Below are positions 1 to 9,185 of a stretch of DNA of 64,000 nt, piece after piece. The translations under genes were made by a program, and so were the position numbers. This stretch comes from an uncultured Pelagibacteraceae bacterium (GTDB taxonomy: Bacteria > Pseudomonadota > Alphaproteobacteria > Pelagibacterales > Pelagibacteraceae), in NCBI GenBank assembly GCA_902531765.1, contig CACAFC010000003.1:1-64000 (forward strand). Reading direction: 5' to 3'. Below the pieces are notes generated by a model that worked only from the letters and a program-made list of their open reading frames with translations, did no database searches and had not been told where the DNA came from. Position 1 is the first letter of the stretch; the number at the start of each line of letters is the position of its first letter.

Positions 1-31
1 AATAAAAAAGATAATCGCAATTTTAAGTATT

Positions 32-760
32 TCATTCATCTCTTATTAAAAAACAATTAGTATGATTATTTACAATGCTAAAATTTTCTAAAATAAATTT
101 ATTTTTTGCAAGTATTTTAACTTCAGAAATATATTCATTATTTAGATTGTGTATTTTGAAAACAATGTTGCTATTTTTAGGGTAGAGATCATTTATGCTT
201 AAATTAATTTTAAACTCAATTTCATTTTTATTAATTTTTTTAGGTTGATTGAAGTTCTTTATGAGATTTCTTTTTCCAAAATTTATCTCTGACAATAAAT
301 CAATCTCAACATTATCTAAATTTATTGATTTATTTAATGAAATTAGAATACTGTTTATTTTTTCAATCTTATTTACAAAAAAACTTAAATTGCTTATTTC
401 AAATATATTGCCATCTTTTCTTTGATAATTAAGATTTATAATTTCTCCAGGATAATTTAACAATATAATATCATTTGAATATTTATTTAATTTTGATGGT
501 TCAAAAATAGACCATTCAACAGGAGGAGTATGAACATAATTTATAATTGTTGGATTATTATCAAGCCAAAATTCTTTTTTTAAATATTTGAGATAACCCA
601 CACTCTCATTTCCACAAAAACCATAAGCAAAACTCACTCTTTTGTTAAGATCATTTGAATAAATATTTAAAAAATTTTTGAGAAAATTGGTTGAAAATAA
701 TAATACCAGCACTAAAAAAGATAGTATTAACCTCTTATAATTAAAATAGCGCTTTATCAT
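32..760 (-). CDS. hypothetical membrane-anchored protein
   Basis: I do not recognise this 242-residue protein. Residues about 8-29 are strongly hydrophobic after a basic start, so it looks like a signal anchor or uncleaved signal peptide with the rest outside the cytoplasm. The remaining ~210 residues are rich in Asn, Ile and Lys with no motif I can name. It sits at the left edge of a surface-glycan region and is divergent from the sugar epimerase that starts at 830. Its stop TGA overlaps a possible ATGA start of a further minus-strand gene running off the window, so it is probably an upstream member of an operon. A role in surface glycan assembly is only suggested by position. Confidence 0.75.
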   Translation of the reverse strand: MIKRYFNYKRLILSFLVLVLLFSTNFLKNFLNIYSNDLNKRVSFAYGFCGNESVGYLKYLKKEFWLDNNPTIINYVHTPPVEWSIFEPSKLNKYSNDIILLNYPGEIINLNYQRKDGNIFEISNLSFFVNKIEKINSILISLNKSINLDNVEIDLLSEINFGKRNLIKNFNQPKKINKNEIEFKINLSINDLYPKNSNIVFKIHNLNNEYISEVKILAKNKFILENFSIVNNHTNCFLIRDE

Positions 761-829
761 TAATCTTTTTTTTTAAGTAATCTTTGATAGATATGAATAT
801 GACAGTATTTATATTACAATTTTTTGTAA

Positions 830-1858
830 ATGAAAAAAAAAATCTTGATTACAGGTGGGTGTGGTTTTATTGGTACAAATCTTTGTATCTATCTAAAAAA
901 AAAACATTATTTAGTATATTCTCTTGATAACTTGTCTAGAAAAGGATCAATATATAATTTAAAGTTACTTAGTGATTTAAAAATAAAAAATTTCAAATTT
1001 GATATATCTAATTCAAAAAAAATAAATTCACTTCCTAAATTTGACATAATAATTGATTGTTGTGCTGAGGCTGCAGTTGAGGTTTCCAGAAAAGATATCG
1101 ATAGAGTTATAAATACTAATTTGATCGGCACTATTAATATTCTGAAAAAAGTGAAGAAAGATAATTCAAAAATAATTTTTTTATCCTCAAGCAGAGTTAA
1201 TTCGATTAGAACTATTAATAAAATGTTCCTACGTCATGACTTTAAAAATCAAATTAAAATCAAAGAAACAATTAATGAAAATTTTGATACAAGTAGTCCA
1301 AAATCATTATATGGTCTAACAAAGCATGCATCAGAAATGTTTATAGAGGAATTTTCATTTGCATTTAACTTAAAGTATATAATAAATAGATTGGGAGTTG
1401 TTTCTGGCCCTCTTCAGTTTGGAAAACAAGATCAAGGTTTCGTAAGTCTTTGGATATGGAGACATATTACTAAAAAAAAACATAAATATATTGGGTTTGG
1501 CGGATTTGGGAACCAAGTCAGAGATGTTCTACATATTAAGGATTTGTGCGAAATAATTGAGATACAAATTAAAAGATTTAATATAATCAATAATAAAATA
1601 TTCACAATTGGTGGATCATTAAAGAATTCAATTTCTTTGAAAAAACTTACTTTAATTTGTCAAAAAATTACTAATAACAAAATAAAATTTTCAAAATTAA
1701 GAAAAACGTCAATATACGACCTTCCTTACTTTGTTAGTAGCAATAAAGCTGTTAGTAGAACCTATAAATGGAAACCAAAAAGGAATATATATAGTATTGT
1801 TAATGATACTCACAGTTGGTTAGTAAGTCAGAAAAAGGTAATTAAAAAATTTATGTAA
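830..1858 (+). CDS. NAD-dependent epimerase/dehydratase (extended SDR), CDP-tyvelose epimerase-like
   Basis: Extended short-chain dehydrogenase of 342 residues, expected to epimerise or dehydrate a nucleotide sugar in the cytoplasm for surface glycan synthesis. The Rossmann motif TGGCGFIG is at residues 8-15, the NAD ribose-binding Asp follows in SLDNLSRKGS (about 31-40), the Ser region is near 119-121 and the catalytic pair Tyr161/Lys165 (YGLTK) is present. DNLSRKG and QVRDVLH are the features that recall CDP-paratose 2-epimerase (RfbE), but the substrate cannot be set from sequence. It shares one base with the next SDR (TAATG), so the two are translationally coupled. Confidence 0.85.
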   Translation: MKKKILITGGCGFIGTNLCIYLKKKHYLVYSLDNLSRKGSIYNLKLLSDLKIKNFKFDISNSKKINSLPKFDIIIDCCAEAAVEVSRKDIDRVINTNLIGTINILKKVKKDNSKIIFLSSSRVNSIRTINKMFLRHDFKNQIKIKETINENFDTSSPKSLYGLTKHASEMFIEEFSFAFNLKYIINRLGVVSGPLQFGKQDQGFVSLWIWRHITKKKHKYIGFGGFGNQVRDVLHIKDLCEIIEIQIKRFNIINNKIFTIGGSLKNSISLKKLTLICQKITNNKIKFSKLRKTSIYDLPYFVSSNKAVSRTYKWKPKRNIYSIVNDTHSWLVSQKKVIKKFM

Positions 1859-2904
1859 TGTCAGTTGTATTAATTACAGGATCGTCAGGTTTAGTTGGAT
1901 CGGAGTCAGTAAACTTTTTTTGCAAAAAAGGTTTTGAAGTTATTGGAATTGATAACAATTTAAGGAAATTTTTCTTTGGCACCGAAGGTTCTACTTTATG
2001 GGTAAGAAATTCATTGCTAAAAAAAAATAAAGAATTTAAAAGTTTAAATGTTGATATAAGAAATTATGAAAAATTATCAAAAATATTTAAAAAATATCAA
2101 AAAAAAATTTCCTTAATAATTCATTGTGCAGCTCAACCATCTCATGATTATGGGAAAAATTATCCTATTATTGATTTTAATGTAAATGCAACTGGAACTT
2201 TAAACCTTTTAGAATTAACCAAGAGGTATTGTTATGATGCAAAATTTGTGTTTATGTCGACAAATAAAGTTTATGGAGATAATCCAAACAAGTTAAAGCT
2301 TTATGAAAAAAATAGTAGGTGGGAATTAAAAAAAGACGATTTTTATTTTAAAGGTATAAATGAGAAATTTTCAATAGATGATTGTACACATAGTTTTTTT
2401 GGTGTTTCAAAAACATATGCTGACTTAATAGTTCAGGAATATGGTAAAAATGTTGGATTAAAAACTGTATGTTTTAGAGGCGGGTGTATTACTGGACCAA
2501 ATCATAGTGGCGCAAAGTTACATGGATTTTTATCATATTTAGTGAAATTAAGTTTAAAAAATAGAGAATATAATATTATTGGATATAAAGGAAAACAGGT
2601 TAGAGATAATCTTCATAGCTTTGATTTAGTAAATTGTTTTTGGGAATTTTATAAGCGTCCAAAAAGTGGCGAGGTATATAATATTGGTGGCGGAAGATAC
2701 TCTAATTGTTCAATAATTGAGGCTATAGATTTGGTTGAAAGAATAAAAAATATCAAAATTAAAAAAAAATTTACTAATAACCCAAGAGTAGGGGATCATA
2801 TATGGTATATTTCAGATTTAAGTAAATTTAAAAAGCATTATCCAAATTGGAAACAAAAATACGATACAATGAAAATAATTGAGGAATTAGTTGATAATAA
2901 TTGA
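1858..2904 (+). CDS. NAD-dependent epimerase family (extended SDR) with Phe at the catalytic Tyr position
   Basis: Second extended SDR of 348 residues, coupled to the upstream one by a TAATG overlap. The nucleotide-binding motif TGSSGLVG is at residues 7-14, an asparagine ladder STNKVYGD at about 134-141 and KQVRDNLHS near 255 follow the CDP-paratose 2-epimerase pattern. The YxxxK motif reads FFGVSK, giving Phe181 where the family has Tyr, with Lys185 kept. I recall close relatives in other bacteria that also carry Phe here, so it is more likely a subfamily trait than a broken gene. Probable role: nucleotide-sugar modification, possibly acting with the protein at 830. Its stop abuts the convergent GT2 at 2905. 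Confidence 0.83.
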   Translation: MSVVLITGSSGLVGSESVNFFCKKGFEVIGIDNNLRKFFFGTEGSTLWVRNSLLKKNKEFKSLNVDIRNYEKLSKIFKKYQKKISLIIHCAAQPSHDYGKNYPIIDFNVNATGTLNLLELTKRYCYDAKFVFMSTNKVYGDNPNKLKLYEKNSRWELKKDDFYFKGINEKFSIDDCTHSFFGVSKTYADLIVQEYGKNVGLKTVCFRGGCITGPNHSGAKLHGFLSYLVKLSLKNREYNIIGYKGKQVRDNLHSFDLVNCFWEFYKRPKSGEVYNIGGGRYSNCSIIEAIDLVERIKNIKIKKKFTNNPRVGDHIWYISDLSKFKKHYPNWKQKYDTMKIIEELVDNN

Positions 2905-3621
2905 TTATTTTTTTAAAAGTATCTTTTCTAAAAGGCAATAAAGCATCGTAAAAATATATTTTGACCCTATTTCTTTAATTCTAAATTTAGACTTACCTAA
3001 AGTTCTACCTTTCCAACTTATAGGAATAATCTTATATTTTAATCTTCTACATTCAATCTTAAGCGGAATTTCTAAAAAAACATTAAAGTTCTCAGAAACT
3101 AGAGGGTATAGTTTTAATAAAGTCGATTTCTTATAAATCTTAAAAGCATTTGTAAAATCATTGTATTTGGAAAAAAAAATTATCTTAATCAAATTATTTG
3201 AAAACCTATTCAAAAAAAATTTGATTTTTGGATAATTTGTAACCTCTGATCCTTTTATAAAACGAGAGCCGAAAACAGCATCCAAAGTGTCATCATTTTT
3301 TATTTTGTTATAATAAGAATTTAAATCGTCTAAACTGTCAGACATATCTGCCATATAGATAGAAAGATATTTTTTTGATGAATTATCTATCCCTGTGATA
3401 ATTGCCGAACCTAAATCTTTTTTATAATTATCTTTAAGTATAACATTGATTTTTTTAAACTTATTATTTTTTATTAATTTTGTTGTTTCATCAGAACTAT
3501 TATCGTTAATGATGATTATTTCGTGATCTATTTGAGTTAACCATGAGTTATTAAATTTTTCCAATGTTTTTAAAATTATTTCTTCTTCATTTCTTACTGG
3601 CATGACAATTGAAAGTGACAT
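2905..3621 (-). CDS. glycosyltransferase family 2 (polyprenyl-phosphate sugar synthase-like)
   Basis: GT2 enzyme of 238 residues, likely transferring a sugar from a nucleotide donor to polyprenyl phosphate or a glycan acceptor at the inner face of the membrane. The N-terminal SIVMPVRNEE and INDNSSDET elements are the classic GT-A nucleotide-binding start. The acidic stretch ADMSDSLDD (about residues 92-100) takes the place of the DxD region, and GSRF (around 118) is typical of the dolichyl-phosphate mannose synthase subgroup. No multi-pass C-terminal domain is present, only a hydrophobic tail. It is the last gene of a four-gene minus-strand operon with the GMC oxidoreductase, the mini-ORF and the O-antigen ligase-like gene. 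Confidence 0.85.
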   Translation of the reverse strand: MSLSIVMPVRNEEEIILKTLEKFNNSWLTQIDHEIIIINDNSSDETTKLIKNNKFKKINVILKDNYKKDLGSAIITGIDNSSKKYLSIYMADMSDSLDDLNSYYNKIKNDDTLDAVFGSRFIKGSEVTNYPKIKFFLNRFSNNLIKIIFFSKYNDFTNAFKIYKKSTLLKLYPLVSENFNVFLEIPLKIECRRLKYKIIPISWKGRTLGKSKFRIKEIGSKYIFTMLYCLLEKILLKK

Positions 3622-3628
3622 AATTAAT

Positions 3629-5032
3629 CTATAATATTTTAGAAATATGATCTCCTAATCTAAGACTAAGTTGAACAATTGTAAAAGTGGGGTTGGTGTA
3701 TCCAGATGTTGGGAAAACAGAACTTCCTGACACGTATAAATTTTTATTATTATGAACTTTTAAATTATAATCAACTACTGAATTTTTGAGATCAACTCCT
3801 ATTCTCGTACCCCCAATGTGATGGTAAACTCCTAAAGAGTCGTAATTGTTTAAATCATCTATACTCTTTTGAAGTGCCACTCTCCCTATATCTAAATTTC
3901 TACAAATATTTGCAAATTCTTTTAAAATAGTTTTAGCAGAGATCAATGTATCGATAGATTTTTTATAATAAAGATTTGAAATAGGAATGCCATTACCATC
4001 CTTAATTTTATCATCCAATGTTATTCTATTATTTTTATTTGGAGCTTCCTCTAAATGCATGAATATATTTCCACATTTTAAATCTTTTTTGAAAATACTT
4101 CTTGTAACTTTTTTACCAAAATTTGGAGCAACACATAAAAGGTCTTTAACAATTTCTTTTACAATATTCTTATTTTCTTTTGCATCCATGTAGATGGATC
4201 CGCTCATTATTTTTTTTTCTTTTTTTAAAATTTCTGATGAAGCTATATGTAGTGGTCCATCCCTATCTATAAAATTTATTCCGAGGTACTCAGATAATTT
4301 TTTTTTTTTTAATACACCATACCCTCCTAAAAACCACGGATGTGTCATCCAATACATTCCAATGGATGAATTATTCTTAAGTAAATTATTTTGTTGTTTT
4401 GTATATAATAATATTCTTGAATTTTCTATTCCTCCTGATGCTAAAACAAAAAAAGCAGATGAAATTTTAAATCTTTGGCCATGGAATAAAAATTCTACTT
4501 TTTTTGTTACGCTCTCTTCACCTGAAAACTTTAAAACTTGAGCGTTCATAAGTAAATCAATGTAATTTGATTTACTAATATGGTCTCTAAATTTTTCATT
4601 AAATCTGACTTTCGAATATTGAAATTCAATTTGATTAAAGTATTTATTAATATTACTTTTTTTAAATGTATTATTTATGTCTAAAATTTTTGAAGTTTGA
4701 TCTGAATAATTATCAAGTTCATGATGTTGAATTCCCCACTCAGACAGATTATAATTTTCCATTGGTTTAGACCATCCGCCCCATAACCCACTTGTTCCAC
4801 CAAATTGTCTTAATCTGCTGGATCTCAAATCAGTAATTTCATCGCCAAATATTTTAGACTTATAAAATTCTTGAGATTTTTCACTATAATCATCAGAGCC
4901 AGCTTCCAGGATTAGAGTTTTAATTTTTTTTTCCTCAAGTTTAAGAGCTAAAGATATTCCCGCTGGGCCACTTCCCACAATTACTACTGGGTAATTTTTT
5001 CCAATAATTGCATTTGTATTTTTATATATCAT
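3629..5032 (-). CDS. GMC-family FAD-dependent oxidoreductase
   Basis: Flavoprotein of 467 residues in the glucose-methanol-choline family, oxidising an alcohol or sugar hydroxyl. The FAD dinucleotide motif GSGPAG is at residues 20-25 and ends in LILEAG. The family segment FGGTSGLWGGW follows near residue 78. The C-terminal domain has HHIGGTRIG, with the presumed catalytic His, and SGSSVFPTSGYTNPT, typical of GMC_oxred_C. The substrate is unknown; its place among glycan genes suggests oxidation of a surface sugar or its precursor. The protein lacks its own signal peptide, but its ATG overlaps the stop of a 53-codon ORF with a twin-arginine-like leader (5032-5193), so it may be co-exported. Confidence 0.9.
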   Translation of the reverse strand: MIYKNTNAIIGKNYPVVIVGSGPAGISLALKLEEKKIKTLILEAGSDDYSEKSQEFYKSKIFGDEITDLRSSRLRQFGGTSGLWGGWSKPMENYNLSEWGIQHHELDNYSDQTSKILDINNTFKKSNINKYFNQIEFQYSKVRFNEKFRDHISKSNYIDLLMNAQVLKFSGEESVTKKVEFLFHGQRFKISSAFFVLASGGIENSRILLYTKQQNNLLKNNSSIGMYWMTHPWFLGGYGVLKKKKLSEYLGINFIDRDGPLHIASSEILKKEKKIMSGSIYMDAKENKNIVKEIVKDLLCVAPNFGKKVTRSIFKKDLKCGNIFMHLEEAPNKNNRITLDDKIKDGNGIPISNLYYKKSIDTLISAKTILKEFANICRNLDIGRVALQKSIDDLNNYDSLGVYHHIGGTRIGVDLKNSVVDYNLKVHNNKNLYVSGSSVFPTSGYTNPTFTIVQLSLRLGDHISKIL

Positions 5033-5193
5033 TAGTCATTTTTATCTAAGTACCAAACAAACTTTTTGAAATTTCTTTTGTCTAATATTTTTTTAGAGTG
5101 GAATTTATGATCAGAATACGATCGTGTAAAACCAAATAAAAATATTGTTTTTAAGATTAGGATTTTTATAAAATTTCTTCTTTTTTTTATCAT
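5032..5193 (-). CDS. 53-residue twin-arginine-leader-like protein coupled to the GMC oxidoreductase
   Basis: A small ORF that sits in what would otherwise be a gap between two operon genes. It starts at ATG 5193 and its TAA shares one base with the ATG of the GMC gene. The N-terminus reads MIKKRRNFIKILILKTIFLF: KRRNFIK resembles the Tat consensus (S/T-R-R-x-F-L-K), followed by a hydrophobic stretch and a short basic tail with Trp47. Known GMC-type membrane dehydrogenases (gluconate and sorbitol dehydrogenases) use a small Tat-signal subunit that carries the flavoprotein across the membrane; this could be a reduced form of that partner. That role is inference. The protein is short, so coding status rests on the coupling, spacing and signal. 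Confidence 0.6.
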   Translation of the reverse strand: MIKKRRNFIKILILKTIFLFGFTRSYSDHKFHSKKILDKRNFKKFVWYLDKND

Positions 5194-5203
5194 ACTATTT
5201 TAG

Positions 5204-6460
5204 TTAGGATAATTTTTTTAGATTGGCAAGACCTAAAAAAAACCAAAATAAAAATCCATTAAATGTTGAAAATAAACTCCCACTTGGCAAAATTGGAATT
5301 AAAAAGATGATCAAATAAAAGTTTATTGTAATTTTAAAAATATTTCTTTCCTTTAAATCATTAAAAAATTTTCCTTTAAAAAAACTGAATAAAAATAAAA
5401 TAAAGATAAAGTATCCTACTAATCCTTGCTCTGACAATAATTCAAAATGAATTTGATGGGGATGTGTTGAGCATCGTAGGTTTGTAAACTTAAGATTTTC
5501 TTTAAAATATTTTTTATGATGACATTGAAATCTAAAATTTTTATTTCCAATGCCATTCAATTTTTTATCTTTAAAGATCTCAATCGCAGTGTCATAGTGG
5601 GCGAAATATCTGATATTTTCTAATCTTTGGGAAAAAGATTTTGGGTTTTCTACATTAAGAACTCTGTTTAAAAATTCTGTTTGTTTAGAAAGAACAGTTG
5701 GAAAAATAAAAAATGAAGATACTGTTAAGAAAATTGTAAGTAAAAGTAAATAAAATTTTTTTATAAATAACTTTTTTTCATCTATAAAATAAAACACTAT
5801 TAAAAAAAGTAAAGTTGATTTTAAAAAAGCTGATCTTTCACCAGTGACAAGAATACTTAACAATATAAGAACTAATATTAAATTTAGGATAAATTTATAT
5901 TTTTTATTAACCTTATTTTGTAAGAAAAAAATAGTAGTTATAAATCCAAAACTGAAAAGAAAAGTACCAACTACATTTTCATCGTAAAAAAAACTAGTTA
6001 TTCTTGTTTCATCTAGACTTTTAAAACCAAAAATATTCGACCCATTATATTTTTCAAAAAAAATATCTATCATTATTATAAAAATTATCAATAACCAGAA
6101 TTTGAAAATTTTTTCTAATATTTCTTTTTTATCTATTAGTAAGGGTACAGCCGGAAGTAAAATCAAAAATTTTAAAAATAACAACGAGCGTATAAGTCCA
6201 TCATAACCAAATTCTGGATTGATATAATAATTAATTAATGAATTTGCACAAATATATAAATAAAATGTGAAAAGTATTAAAAAATTATTTTCTTTAAACT
6301 GATTAAAATTTTTAGTTTTAAAGATACTGATGATGAATACTAAAAAAATGCAAAGAAGATAAAAATTTATAAAAAAATTTCCAATAATTGTTGCCACAGG
6401 TAGTGTAGCAAATAAAAAAATAATAAAGTAATGCTTTATATCTAATTTTTTTGATATCAT
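5204..6460 (-). CDS. O-antigen ligase/polymerase-like membrane protein (Wzy_C family)
   Basis: Integral membrane protein of 418 residues with roughly ten to twelve hydrophobic segments. The periplasmic loop between about residues 300 and 340 holds the Wzy_C/O-antigen ligase pattern: GIGNKNF, then CSTHPHQIHFELLSEQGLVG, with the His-rich HPHQIHFE core and an upstream RLEN-type Arg region. Such proteins join lipid-linked glycans to lipid A core or to each other on the periplasmic face. It is the first gene of the minus operon 6460-2905, with an 11-base gap to the mini-ORF. Whether it is a ligase (WaaL) or a polymerase (Wzy) cannot be told from sequence. Confidence 0.85.
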   Translation of the reverse strand: MISKKLDIKHYFIIFLFATLPVATIIGNFFINFYLLCIFLVFIISIFKTKNFNQFKENNFLILFTFYLYICANSLINYYINPEFGYDGLIRSLLFLKFLILLPAVPLLIDKKEILEKIFKFWLLIIFIIMIDIFFEKYNGSNIFGFKSLDETRITSFFYDENVVGTFLFSFGFITTIFFLQNKVNKKYKFILNLILVLILLSILVTGERSAFLKSTLLFLIVFYFIDEKKLFIKKFYLLLLTIFLTVSSFFIFPTVLSKQTEFLNRVLNVENPKSFSQRLENIRYFAHYDTAIEIFKDKKLNGIGNKNFRFQCHHKKYFKENLKFTNLRCSTHPHQIHFELLSEQGLVGYFIFILFLFSFFKGKFFNDLKERNIFKITINFYLIIFLIPILPSGSLFSTFNGFLFWFFLGLANLKKLS

Positions 6461-6636
6461 TATCAGAAATTAATGATTATTTTTATATTGATTTTTAATT
6501 TTTACAACAAAGTTTATTTGGGGTAAAAGTCAATGATAATTATTTATTAATTACGAGACTTAAAAAAATTTGTTAAAAAAATAAAAGTTAATTCAAAATA
6601 CTTTTTTTAAGTAAGTACAAATTTGTTAAATTTTAA

Positions 6637-8295
6637 ATGATAAATATACCTATACTTTATTTTGGATATTTGGTTATTTTATTCTCGATTATTGGTTTTG
6701 GATTTTTATCTTCTAAACTTTTATCAATTAGACTTTCTCTTGGAGAATTAGGTTTAAGTGGAATTCTACTTATGACAATTCTGTCATATATAACCAATTT
6801 ATTTGTTTCACATGGCTTTATTCACAATTCAATATTTTTGACAATAGGCTTATTTTCTTTTTTTTTAATATCAAAAAAAAAATTATTCAGGAAAAAAATT
6901 AAACTCATTTTATTAGTTGCGTCTGTTTTATTCATAGGAATTCTAATGTATAAAACTCATGACGATTTTTTTTATTATCATTTCCAATATACAATTTCAT
7001 TAATTGAGTTTAAAAAAATATTTGGTGTAGGCAATTTGGAGCATGGATGGCGAACACCATCCTCTATATTTTACTTTAACTCTTTATTTTATTTACCAAT
7101 TTTGGAAAAATCACTTATTAATAGTGGTGCAATATATTTTTTGATTTTTTCGAATATATTTTTCATTCAAAAAGTTTTTAATCTATTAAAAAATAAAAAA
7201 ATTGATTTTATATTAATATTATCGCTATTTTCATTATTGTTTATAAATACAATTTTTTACAGATTAGCTGAACATGGGACTGATAGATCAGCGTTAATTC
7301 TTATTTTTATTTTAGCTATTTACTATCTTGAGGGAACAAATAAAAAATTAAGTAAAATAAATTTCAAACACTATTATCAAAAAATATTAGTTATAGCTCT
7401 TTTAATAGTTTCACTAAAAAGTTTTTATTTAATTTATACAACCTTCATTTTCATCTTATTATTTGAGTTTAGGAAAATTTTATTTACAGAAAACTTTTAC
7501 AAGAAAATCTTTTTTGAACGGGTGAGTTATTATTTTTTAATTGGGACCTTGATTATTGTATTTACAATTTTCTCAAATACTGGATGTTTGATTTATCCTG
7601 CCAGTTTTAGCTGTATAGAGTCATTTTCTTGGTCAATACCAAAAAAAGAGGTAATAGAAATGAAAACTTGGTATGAACTTTGGTCAAAAGCGGGGGCAAG
7701 CCCTACTTATCGAATAGATGATGTTGAGTTTTACTTAACTGGTCTTAATTGGTTTCCCAATTGGGTACAAAATCATTTTTTTAACAAAATTTCAGACTTT
7801 TTATTATCTTTAATTTTGATTGTAATAATTACTTCAATTTTTCTGATTAAATTTAAAAAAGTAAAATTACCAAAAAAAAATTTTTATCTATTATATACTT
7901 TGGTCTTACTTTTACTTCTTGAATGGTTTTTAAATCATCCAGCTTTAAGATATGGTGGTTTTACACTTATTGCATTATCCATTTTTATACCTTTAAGTAT
8001 ATTTATTGAAAGCAGGCTGAATTTAAATATTAAATTAAAAAAAAAAATTATCTCTCTAATTTTAATATCTTTCTTTGTTTTCTCATTAAAAAATATTAAT
8101 AGAATTTTAAAAGAGATTGACAAATATAACTACAACCCACTGGTTAATGCTCATTTCTATATAAATGAAGATGCATATAGTTCCAGTGAATTACTGTTAA
8201 AAGCAGAGAAGAAAAGAAATATTGATAAAAAAAAATTTTATATTGTTTTAGATAGAAATTTAATTAATAACCTTCATTTAATAAATGATGAATAA
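6637..8295 (+). CDS. large polytopic membrane protein, LIC_10190-like
   Basis: Protein of 552 residues with many transmembrane segments along its length. An acidic-aromatic motif DDFFYYHF follows the third or fourth segment (about residues 109-116), and there are further conserved-looking loops EHGWRTPSS, FYRLAEHGTDRSA and SNTGCLIYPASFSC. These loops resemble the LIC_10190 family of surface-polysaccharide-locus membrane proteins, as I recall it, and the acidic motif in an early loop is reminiscent of GT-C lipid-linked glycosyltransferases. The catalytic role is unproven. It is followed by an SDR gene that overlaps its 3' end by 11 bases, so the two form an operon reading toward the 5S gene. 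Confidence 0.7.
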   Translation: MINIPILYFGYLVILFSIIGFGFLSSKLLSIRLSLGELGLSGILLMTILSYITNLFVSHGFIHNSIFLTIGLFSFFLISKKKLFRKKIKLILLVASVLFIGILMYKTHDDFFYYHFQYTISLIEFKKIFGVGNLEHGWRTPSSIFYFNSLFYLPILEKSLINSGAIYFLIFSNIFFIQKVFNLLKNKKIDFILILSLFSLLFINTIFYRLAEHGTDRSALILIFILAIYYLEGTNKKLSKINFKHYYQKILVIALLIVSLKSFYLIYTTFIFILLFEFRKILFTENFYKKIFFERVSYYFLIGTLIIVFTIFSNTGCLIYPASFSCIESFSWSIPKKEVIEMKTWYELWSKAGASPTYRIDDVEFYLTGLNWFPNWVQNHFFNKISDFLLSLILIVIITSIFLIKFKKVKLPKKNFYLLYTLVLLLLLEWFLNHPALRYGGFTLIALSIFIPLSIFIESRLNLNIKLKKKIISLILISFFVFSLKNINRILKEIDKYNYNPLVNAHFYINEDAYSSSELLLKAEKKRNIDKKKFYIVLDRNLINNLHLINDE

Positions 8296-9181
8296 AATTA
8301 TTGTAGTAACGGGTGGAGCAGGTTTTGTTGGTGGAAATCTAATAGAAAAACTTTTAAGAGAAACAAAATATAAAATTGTAAGTATTGATAATTATAGCTC
8401 TGGTTCAATAAAAAATCATATCAAAGATCCAAGAGTAAGATATATAAAGGACTCAACTTCGAATATTTCAAAAGCACTAAATAAATATAAATCTAAGATT
8501 CATACAATTTTTCACTTTGGTGAATTCTCAAGAATATATCAAAGTTTTTTAAAAATGGATGAATGTATCATGTCAAATTCAATAGGTACTCATGCAGTCT
8601 TTAATTTTTGTTTATCAAATAAGATTAAATTAGTTTATTCAGCCACTTCTGCAACTATAGGAAATAAAGGAAAAGATAAAAATTTATCACCATATGCTTT
8701 TACAAAATCTAAAAATTTAGAAATGCTAGAAAACCTCAAGAATTGGTTCAATTTTAAGTATGAGATTTTGTATTTTTATAATGTATATGGACCGAAACAA
8801 ATAGCTGTTGGACCTATGGCAACAGTAATTGGTATTTTTGAAAATCAATATAAAACTAATAGGACTTTAACAGTTGTAAAACCTGGTAATCAATCTCGAA
8901 GATTTACACATATTAATGATACAGTCGATGCATGTTTTTACGCATGGAAAAAAAACAAATGTCGACACTATAGTATTTCAACAAAAAAAAGTTACACAAT
9001 TTTAGAGGTAGCTAAGATGTTTGGTACAAAAATAAAATTTTTAGCTCCAAGAAAAGGTGAACGATATGCCTCTGCTTTGACTAATATGAATTTATCAAAT
9101 AAGGTTTATAAAATATTTGGTAAAATTAGCCTTAAAAATTACATTAAAATCATTATAAATAGTAAAAAAAGAGAGTCTTAA
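8285..9181 (+). CDS. NAD-dependent epimerase/dehydratase (UDP-glucose 4-epimerase-like SDR)
   Basis: Extended SDR of 298 residues. The TGGAGFVGG Rossmann motif is at residues 9-17, the ribose-binding Asp in SIDNYSSGS (33-41), and Tyr137/Lys141 (YAFTK) form the active-site pair; FYNVYGP and RRFTHI are family blocks that bind the nucleotide sugar. It is shorter than typical GalE (about 335) through compact loops near residues 120-135. Two ATG codons in tandem open the frame (8285 and 8288). It is the last gene of the surface-glycan region and ends about 36 bases before the 5S rRNA. Substrate unknown. Confidence 0.83.
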   Translation: MMNKIIVVTGGAGFVGGNLIEKLLRETKYKIVSIDNYSSGSIKNHIKDPRVRYIKDSTSNISKALNKYKSKIHTIFHFGEFSRIYQSFLKMDECIMSNSIGTHAVFNFCLSNKIKLVYSATSATIGNKGKDKNLSPYAFTKSKNLEMLENLKNWFNFKYEILYFYNVYGPKQIAVGPMATVIGIFENQYKTNRTLTVVKPGNQSRRFTHINDTVDACFYAWKKNKCRHYSISTKKSYTILEVAKMFGTKIKFLAPRKGERYASALTNMNLSNKVYKIFGKISLKNYIKIIINSKKRES

Positions 9182-9185
9182 ATAG

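Noticed and set aside
1-40. Partial minus-strand gene running off the left edge
   Set aside because: Two ATG codons in different frames (39 and 35, the latter with an ATGA stop overlap) could start it, and only about a dozen codons are visible, so I could not decide.
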